Assembly: GCA_016840595.1 (NCBI GenBank) | Contig: JAEOSA010000076.1 | Span: 1 to 8,556, forward strand | Length of the DNA: 8,556 bases | Direction: 5' to 3' | Source of the DNA: Candidatus Hermodarchaeota archaeon | GTDB taxonomy: Archaea; Asgardarchaeota; Hermodarchaeia; Hermodarchaeales; Hermodarchaeaceae | In this document: positions 4,696-8,556 of the stretch, in pieces | Layout of the letters: the number at the start of each line of letters is the position of its first letter | Position numbering within the stretch: position 1 is the first letter of the stretch | Notes under the pieces: generated by a model | Databases searched by the model: none | Told to the model about the DNA's origin: nothing | Seen by the model: the letters and a program-made list of their open reading frames with translations, nothing else | Program-made: the position numbers and the translations under genes

Positions 4696-6480
4696 ATGCC
4701 AATGACAGCATCTGAACTTCGGAAGCGCTACATTCAGTTCTTCAAAGAAAGGGACCATGCTGTTATCCCTTCAGCCTCACTCATTCCACAACTCGACCCA
4801 ACGGTCCTATTCATGAGTGCGGGTATGCAATCCCTTGTGCCTTTCCTCCTTGGTCAACCACACCCAGAAGGAACAAGATTAGTCAACGTGCAAAAGTGCA
4901 TCCGAACAGATGACATAGATGAAGTAGGAGATACTTTCCATCTCACCTTTTTTGAAATGCTGGGCAATTGGTCATTGGGTGATTATTGGAAACGTGAAGC
5001 TATTGAAATGGCCATGGAATTTCTCACTAACCCAAAAACTGGGCTAGGATTGAAGAAACAGGTTTTGCACATTACTGTCTTTGAAGGTGATGACCAAGTT
5101 CCTCCCGACGAAGAAGCTGCCAGTGTGTGGGACGAGCTTGGAATTCCTCGTGAACAAATTCACTTCCTTCCTTACAAAGATAATTGGTGGGCCCTCGGTG
5201 ATACAGGACCACAGGGACCTGACACTGAAATTTTCGTTGATACCGGTGCACCACTATGCTCAGATGAGTGTCGTCCAAATTGTGGATGTGAGAAATTTGT
5301 TGAAATTTGGAATCTCGTATTCATGAGCTATGATCGGTCCGAAGATGGAACACTGACACCACTGGAAAAGAAGAATATCGATACGGGCATGGGATTAGAA
5401 CGTGTTCTTCAAGTCCTCAAAAAATTGCCCAGCGTATTTGAGACAGGTGTGTTCAAGCCAATAATGGATAAAATTCGTGAAATCACAAAGATTTCTGATC
5501 CTACACCAGAACAGATGCGATCAATGCGCATTATCGCTGATCACATCCGATCAGCAGCGATGGCACTCGCAGATGACCAGGGCCTTGTCCCATCGAATGT
5601 GGAACGAGGATATGTCATACGCCGGTTACTTCGAGTTGCCATTCGGCAAGGTCTCCAGCTAGGCATTGAAGACTATTTTCTCAAACAAATCGTCCCAGAG
5701 GTCTTTGACATCTTGGGAACAGAATATGATGAGCTCCTGAGAAACAAGACTCATGTTCTTAATGAAATCGAGAAGGAAGAGAAGCGATTCCGTACCACGG
5801 TTCGTCGAGGTCTTCGGATTGCAGAGCGGACGCTCAAAGAGAAAGGAATCCTAACCGGAAAAGACGCGTTTATGCTGTTTGCGACCTATGGGTTCCCCAT
5901 TGAAATGACTGTTCAGATTGCTGAGGAGAATGGTCAAAAAGTCGACTTGGATGAATTTCGAGAGGAGTTTGAAAAACATCAACAAATTTCCCGTGATGCA
6001 ACGCAACAGCGTTTTACGAGTGGATTGGCAGATCATTCAGAAGAAGTTATCCAGCTTCATACTGCAACCCATTTACTCCATACTGCGCTACGTCGTTTCA
6101 TTGGACATTCTGTTTATCAGAAGGGCAGCAATATTACCAAAGAACGATTGCGATTGGATGTTCAGTTAAACCGCAAGTTGACGCCTGAGGAATTACAGCA
6201 GATTGAAGAATGGGTTAACGAGATAATTCAAAGTGAGTTACCCGTTACTTTTGAAACCATGTCTCCAGAGGAAGCCCAAAAACAAGGCGCTTTGGGTTTC
6301 TTCGGGGAAAAATATGGAGAACATGTCAAGGTCTATTCAGTGGGTGATGTGTCCAAAGAAATCTGTAGTGGACCTCATGTTGAAAATACCGGTGTCCTTG
6401 GCACGTTTCGTGTTGTAAAACAGAAACGCATCGGTGCTGATACGCTTCGATTGCGAGCCGTGTTAAAACAGAAAGACTAA
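4696..6480 (+). CDS. alaS: Alanyl-tRNA synthetase, short bacterial (CPR-like) form without C-Ala domain
   Basis: A cytosolic class II synthetase of about 594 residues that charges tRNA-Ala with alanine. The catalytic core has motif 2 with Q-K-C-I-R-T-D-D-I-D-E-V-G (66-78) and H-L-T-F-F-E-M-L-G-N-W-S (82-93), G-P-Q-G-P-D-T-E near 171-178, and motif 3 G-M-G-L-E-R (231-236). A Cys cluster C-x3-C-x3-C-x-C is at 188-198. The tRNA-recognition helices follow. The editing domain is intact: H-T-A-T-H (455-459) and C-S-G-P-H (557-561) supply the zinc and hydrolytic site that removes mischarged Ser or Gly. The protein stops right after this domain, so the C-Ala domain and its coiled coil are absent. The archaeal N-terminal C-x2-C...F-W-T zinc segment is also missing. 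Both traits match the short enzyme of Candidate Phyla Radiation bacteria. The start may be ATG 4696 or 4702; TTG 4666 and GTG 4681 are in frame but less likely. Confidence 0.9.
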   Translation: MPMTASELRKRYIQFFKERDHAVIPSASLIPQLDPTVLFMSAGMQSLVPFLLGQPHPEGTRLVNVQKCIRTDDIDEVGDTFHLTFFEMLGNWSLGDYWKREAIEMAMEFLTNPKTGLGLKKQVLHITVFEGDDQVPPDEEAASVWDELGIPREQIHFLPYKDNWWALGDTGPQGPDTEIFVDTGAPLCSDECRPNCGCEKFVEIWNLVFMSYDRSEDGTLTPLEKKNIDTGMGLERVLQVLKKLPSVFETGVFKPIMDKIREITKISDPTPEQMRSMRIIADHIRSAAMALADDQGLVPSNVERGYVIRRLLRVAIRQGLQLGIEDYFLKQIVPEVFDILGTEYDELLRNKTHVLNEIEKEEKRFRTTVRRGLRIAERTLKEKGILTGKDAFMLFATYGFPIEMTVQIAEENGQKVDLDEFREEFEKHQQISRDATQQRFTSGLADHSEEVIQLHTATHLLHTALRRFIGHSVYQKGSNITKERLRLDVQLNRKLTPEELQQIEEWVNEIIQSELPVTFETMSPEEAQKQGALGFFGEKYGEHVKVYSVGDVSKEICSGPHVENTGVLGTFRVVKQKRIGADTLRLRAVLKQKD

Positions 6481-6508
6481 CCCATAGTTAACAGTTTGAG
6501 AGTGATTT

Positions 6509-7003
6509 TCAAGACAAAGACCCTTTCTTTTCCAAAGGAAGCGGCATGATGTACATCTGGGAGATATACTGTGAACCTCCACAAGCACAAATTCCTGCTT
6601 TCTTGAAAACAAAATCGTCCTTTTCCCAAATTCGTTCACTAGTGCGGTTGCACTCATCACATTGAAGCTTAACTACGACTCCAATTTTCCTGTATTCAAG
6701 AATATAACGGCTGAGACGAGCATTAACAGTTCCCGCAACGCCATAGATAACCATCGAAACGAGAAAAGTAAGTATCAACAAATAATAGAACCATTCAGGG
6801 AGAGGGAAACCAGACCCTCCAAGAATCATGGGAATATACGTCATATACATAAGAATGCCCAATTCAATCATAAGTGAAACAAGTAGCGCTGAAGAGAGGA
6901 TGCCCATGATTCGGCTTGTTCGTGCATATGACTGGATACGCTGAACTAGCCTACGAACATGATCAATGGTGGGTTTGGGTTCTTGCCATGGTTCTACTGT
7001 CAT
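6509..7003 (-). CDS. Two-helix membrane protein with C-terminal zinc ribbon
   Basis: A 164-residue protein starting at ATG 7001-7003. A short amphipathic N-terminus (V-R-R-L-V-Q-R-I-Q-S-Y) leads into two hydrophobic segments, about 33-61 and 71-94, joined by a loop with G-G-S-G-F-P-L-P. A basic stretch follows, then a soluble domain with C-x2-C (115, 118) and, 20 residues on, C-x-C-G (139-142). This spacing fits a small zinc ribbon facing the cytoplasm. I do not recognise the family; such ribbons bind metal and often nucleic acid or protein. No ribosome binding site is visible, and a TATA-like CTTTTAAG lies about 30 bases upstream, so the mRNA may be leaderless. It converges on the synthetase gene (28-base gap) and diverges from the Nudix gene. 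Confidence 0.7.
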   Translation of the reverse strand: MTVEPWQEPKPTIDHVRRLVQRIQSYARTSRIMGILSSALLVSLMIELGILMYMTYIPMILGGSGFPLPEWFYYLLILTFLVSMVIYGVAGTVNARLSRYILEYRKIGVVVKLQCDECNRTSERIWEKDDFVFKKAGICACGGSQYISQMYIMPLPLEKKGSLS

Positions 7004-7031
7004 TCTTTGTCATGGGGGCAAAGTAAACGAA

Positions 7032-7041
7032 GGCTTAAAAG
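7032..7041. promoter_or_regulatory. TATA-like element between divergent genes
   Basis: GGCTTAAAAG on the plus strand reads CTTTTAAGCC on the minus strand. On the minus strand it lies about 30 bases before the ATG at 7003, a good distance for a leaderless mRNA. On the plus strand it could start the Nudix transcript just before its ribosome binding site. It is the only AT-rich element in the 79-base gap. Confidence 0.35.
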
Positions 7042-7064
7042 ACTTCCGAAGCTGCACCTACCGC

Positions 7065-7070
7065 AAGGAG
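7065..7070 (+). promoter_or_regulatory. Ribosome binding site of the Nudix gene
   Basis: AAGGAG lies nine bases before a GTG at 7080 and twelve before the ATG at 7083. The nine-base spacing equals that of the phosphoribosyltransferase gene, so the GTG, adding one residue, may be the real start. Confidence 0.55.
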
Positions 7071-7082
7071 CCTAATTTCGTG

Positions 7083-7544
7083 ATGGATTCACATAAGGAA
7101 TCAAAAATTGATAATAAATCAGTGAAATCTGATTCTCCTGTTTTAGCGGTTGATGCTGTTATTCAAATGGAGGATGGAAACATCATTTTCATTCAACGAA
7201 AGAATCCCCCGTTTCAAGGACAATGGGCACTACCAGGAGGACAAGTTGAAGTCGGCGAAACCGTAGAAGAAGCAATTATCCGAGAGGTCAGGGAAGAAAC
7301 TGGATTGAACGTTAAAGTCGTTCGTCTTATTGGTGTCTTCTCAGATCCTCAGCGAGACCCACGCGGTCACACAGTGAGTATTGCTTATTTTGTCCATCTT
7401 GTTGGAGGTGAATTATTAGCAGGAAGCGATGCTTCACGGGTAGCTTCGTTTCGTGAACCACCTGACCACCTTGCTTTTGATCATGAAAGTATACTTCAAG
7501 CAGCGGGCATTGTGATGGGTGGAGAGGACCGCAAAACTCATTGA
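7083..7544 (+). CDS. Nudix hydrolase, probable ADP-ribose pyrophosphatase
   Basis: A cytosolic protein of 153 residues. The Nudix box is complete at 53-75: G-x5-E-x7-R-E-V-x-E-E-x-G-L, which binds Mg2+ and cleaves nucleoside diphosphates linked to another group. The segment F-S-D-P-Q-R-D-P-R-G-H-T-V-S (86-99) is the pattern of archaeal and bacterial ADP-ribose pyrophosphatases, which split ADP-ribose into AMP and ribose-5-phosphate. The assignment to ADP-ribose is by family; other substrates are possible. Roughly the first 16 residues are polar and likely flexible. The frame is open upstream to 6966, but that stretch overlaps the divergent gene and reads Cys- and Gly-rich, so the start near the AAGGAG is preferred. 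AMP or ribose-phosphate from this enzyme would join the same purine/PRPP pool as the salvage genes at the left. Confidence 0.88.
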   Translation: MDSHKESKIDNKSVKSDSPVLAVDAVIQMEDGNIIFIQRKNPPFQGQWALPGGQVEVGETVEEAIIREVREETGLNVKVVRLIGVFSDPQRDPRGHTVSIAYFVHLVGGELLAGSDASRVASFREPPDHLAFDHESILQAAGIVMGGEDRKTH

Positions 7545-7568
7545 GTAGGCGAGTAGAGCTCAACAAAG

Positions 7569-7576
7569 TTTATATG
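7569..7576 (+). promoter_or_regulatory. TATA box of the Pro/Ala-rich protein gene
   Basis: TTTATATG is close to the archaeal TATA consensus and is the best such match in the window. It lies 24 bases after the Nudix stop and predicts a transcript start near 7598, giving a leader of about 40 bases that includes the hairpin at 7604-7629. Confidence 0.55.
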
Positions 7577-7603
7577 TAAGCCGATTACACTCTAGCTTGC
7601 AGA

Positions 7604-7629
7604 ACCCCATCTGCTACGGATGGCGGGGT
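7604..7629 (+). promoter_or_regulatory. Leader hairpin that could mask the ribosome binding site
   Basis: ACCCC (7604-7608) pairs with GGGGT (7625-7629), and inside it ATC (7609-7611) pairs with GAT (7619-7621), leaving a GGC bulge and a 7-base loop. The GGGGT arm holds most of the GGTG ribosome binding site (7627-7630). A competing fold pairs CCATC (7607-7611) with GATGG (7619-7623), which leaves much of that site free. Two alternative folds are compatible with translational control, but the structure is small and could be incidental. Confidence 0.35.
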
Positions 7630-7638
7630 GTAGCAAGA

Positions 7639-8283
7639 ATGTCAGGCACAGACAAAGAAGCCATTCTGATTCGTGTTTCAGAATTCCTTTCAAAATCAGT
7701 AAACGAGTTAGCTGACGCACTCAACGAAATTGCCAAACAGGTTACAGAATTTCAATCGAGCCTGAAGAAAATTCGGAGTGACCTAAAGACGGCTGAAGTC
7801 ACCCCAATGGCTGCCGCCAGTACACCATTGTTGGCCGCTGAAGTACCGACGGGTGGTCCCTCAACTGACAGCCTTTTTGATTTCCTAGAAGGTGATACCG
7901 CCGCCATGGCCACAGCAGACACAGGTGATGTAGCCGAATCGATTCTTCTCGGTGAACCAACACCTTCAGCTCCAGCTGCAGCAGCTCCCCCAGCTGCTCC
8001 TACAACAGCACCACCTAAAGGTCCTCCAACGGGTCCACCAACAGCACTTCCCAAGGCACCTCCAACAGGACCTCCAAAAGCCCCACCTAGTGCGCCGCCA
8101 TCAGCTGCACCTAGCGCTCCCCCTGCAGCTCCGCCAGCAGCTCCAACAACCGCGCCTCCAGCAGGACCCCCACCAGCTGCTGCACCTGCTACTGCGGCTG
8201 CCGCACCAGCCAGTGGCATAGCTGGTCTAAGAAACGAAATGATGGCAGAGATCAAGCGCATCAAAGAAATCTTCGAGACCTAA
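7639..8283 (+). CDS. Pro/Ala-rich linker protein with terminal helices, unknown function
   Basis: A 214-residue protein starting at ATG 7639, with GGTG eight bases before it; a longer frame from TTG 7597 would run through the leader hairpin. Residues 4-50 form an amphipathic, coiled-coil-like helix (heptad-spaced I, V, L). Residues 75-105 are acidic with D-S-L-F-D-F-L and E-S-I-L-L-G-E, which look like short binding motifs. Residues 106-192 are almost only Pro, Ala, Gly, Ser, Thr and Lys, with A-P-P, G-P-P and one P-P-P repeated. The last 20 residues form a helix (L-R-N-E-M-M-A-E-I-K-R-I-K-E-I-F). There is no signal peptide or membrane segment. I recognise no family. The layout is that of a scaffold with two self-association or docking helices joined by a stiff linker. 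Poly-Pro stretches can bind profilin, SH3 or WW domains, and Asgard archaea have profilins; that link is speculative. Confidence 0.75.
   Translation: MSGTDKEAILIRVSEFLSKSVNELADALNEIAKQVTEFQSSLKKIRSDLKTAEVTPMAAASTPLLAAEVPTGGPSTDSLFDFLEGDTAAMATADTGDVAESILLGEPTPSAPAAAAPPAAPTTAPPKGPPTGPPTALPKAPPTGPPKAPPSAPPSAAPSAPPAAPPAAPTTAPPAGPPPAAAPATAAAAPASGIAGLRNEMMAEIKRIKEIFET
7960..8212 (+). repeat. Low-complexity CCN/GCN coding tract
   Basis: Degenerate short repeats built of CC(A/T) and GC(A/T/C) codons encode the Pro/Ala linker. Units such as CCTCCAAC(A/G)GG recur. Such tracts change length by slippage, so length may vary between strains. The same composition keeps an artefactual Gly/Ala frame open on the opposite strand. 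Confidence 0.7.
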
Positions 8284-8290
8284 GCGCTTA
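8281..8290. repeat. 10-bp perfect palindrome over the stop codon
   Basis: TAAGCGCTTA begins with the TAA stop of the Pro/Ala-rich gene. It has no loop, so it is more likely a protein-binding site or chance than an RNA hairpin. Confidence 0.3.
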
Positions 8291-8293
8291 GAA

Positions 8294-8308
8294 TTTTCTA
8301 TTAATTTT
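8294..8308 (+). terminator. T-rich stretch, possible archaeal terminator
   Basis: Two T4 runs (TTTTCTATTAATTTT) occur within 25 bases of the TAA. Archaeal RNA polymerase stops at T-rich sequence without a hairpin, so this is a fair terminator for the plus-strand gene. The rest of 8309-8417 holds no credible gene. Confidence 0.4.
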
Positions 8309-8320
8309 CGCCAATTAGAG

Positions 8321-8337
8321 TGGATACTCTATATCCA
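8321..8337. repeat. Inverted repeat in the convergent gap
   Basis: TGGATA-ctcta-TATCCA has perfect 6-bp arms and a 5-base centre. No start codon of a real gene lies next to it, so an operator role is not obvious; it might help separate the two convergent transcripts. Confidence 0.3.
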
Positions 8338-8417
8338 AGAAAATTATTATGACCCCTATTATCACTTGTTGGATGCGAGGAATAGAAGACGGAAAAATGG
8401 AGAAACAGGGTTAGCAC

Positions 8418-8424
8418 AAAAAAA
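8418..8424 (-). terminator. T7 run, likely terminator of the minus-strand gene at the window edge
   Basis: Seven T on the minus strand begin seven bases after the TAG of the partial gene that enters from the right edge. Short T-runs just after a stop are the usual archaeal termination signal, and this one supports the reality of that gene. Confidence 0.5.
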
Positions 8425-8430
8425 TGAACC

Positions 8431-8556
8431 CTATGTGGACAAGCGCCAAATTGTATCATTAGCAATGATGAAGAATGTTTCATCCTTATAGATTACAAGG
8501 GCGTGGTGATATTTCGCCACTGCCAGAAAGGTCTTAATCTTCGTCTCCTCGCCATC
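8431..8556 (-). CDS. C-terminal fragment of an unidentified gene
   Basis: From the right edge the minus strand is open for 41 codons and ends at TAG (8431-8433). The translation mixes hydrophobic and charged residues as a folded domain would (K-T-F-L-A-V-A-K-Y, then E-T-F-F-I-I-A-N-D-T-I-W-R-L). Most codons begin with a purine, and a T7 run follows the stop. The start lies outside the window. The codon-aligned plus-strand frame is also open but Cys-rich and has only weak GTG starts, so I favour the minus strand. No family is recognised. It would be convergent with the Pro/Ala-rich gene. Confidence 0.4.
   Translation of the reverse strand, partial: DGEETKIKTFLAVAKYHHALVIYKDETFFIIANDTIWRLST

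Noticed and set aside
5072..6660. Several 60-80-residue frames on both strands within and next to the synthetase gene.
   Set aside because: All lie within or mostly over a strongly conserved coding sequence in other frames and show no independent start signals or family features.
6966..7082. Upstream extension of the Nudix frame by 39 residues.
   Set aside because: It overlaps the start of the divergent membrane protein gene, reads Cys/Gly-rich and unlike a Nudix N-terminus, and has no ribosome binding site. AAGGAG marks the start near 7080-7083.
7752..8264. Long Gly/Ala-rich open frame on the minus strand opposite the Pro/Ala-rich gene.
   Set aside because: It is the complement of CCN/GCN codons, which reads as Gly/Ala without stops. 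It has no ribosome binding site, and its ends fall inside the real gene.
8301..8483. 60-residue minus-strand frame in the right-hand gap.
   Set aside because: The translation is Ser/His/Phe-rich with no domain pattern. It has no ribosome binding site and overlaps the better-supported partial gene and its terminator.

Overview
The window looks like a piece of an archaeal chromosome of middling G+C. The signs are an MTAP-type nucleoside phosphorylase, a COG2236-like purine phosphoribosyltransferase, GGTG/GGTGA-type ribosome binding sites, TATA-like boxes 25-35 bases before starts, and a membrane-anchored winged-helix protein of a kind common in Asgard archaea and Bathyarchaeota. An Asgard lineage, perhaps Thorarchaeota-like, is my best guess. 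It rests on family resemblance only, as there is no rRNA or other strong marker. There are no tRNAs, CRISPR arrays, insertion sequences or phage genes.

Left part (1-3646). The tail of an EamA/DMT transporter (+) converges on a block of four minus-strand genes. In order of transcription (right to left) these are a small beta-barrel protein (DUF1579/nitrobindin-like), MTAP, an alpha-alpha toroid protein of the terpene cyclase/prenyltransferase fold, and a purine phosphoribosyltransferase. MTAP releases a purine base from methylthioadenosine and the phosphoribosyltransferase can return a base to the nucleotide pool, so the two fit one salvage route. The toroid protein between them has no known role there.

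Middle part (3647-4560). A divergent intergenic region carries a perfect 17-bp inverted repeat just before a winged-helix protein with two C-terminal membrane helices. A small two-helix membrane protein follows on the same strand. They look like a membrane-anchored regulator and a possible partner.

Right-centre (4561-7003). A compact alanyl-tRNA synthetase (about 594 residues) has the catalytic and editing domains but no C-Ala domain and no archaeal-type N-terminus. It resembles the short bacterial form typical of Candidate Phyla Radiation bacteria, which suggests horizontal transfer. It converges on a minus-strand two-helix membrane protein with a C-terminal zinc ribbon.

Right end (7004-8556). 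A Nudix hydrolase (probable ADP-ribose pyrophosphatase) is followed by a protein with an N-terminal helix, a long Pro/Ala-rich linker and a short C-terminal helix. It has a good TATA box and a leader hairpin that could cover its ribosome binding site. The last 126 bases hold the C-terminal end of an unidentified minus-strand gene, followed by a T7 run.
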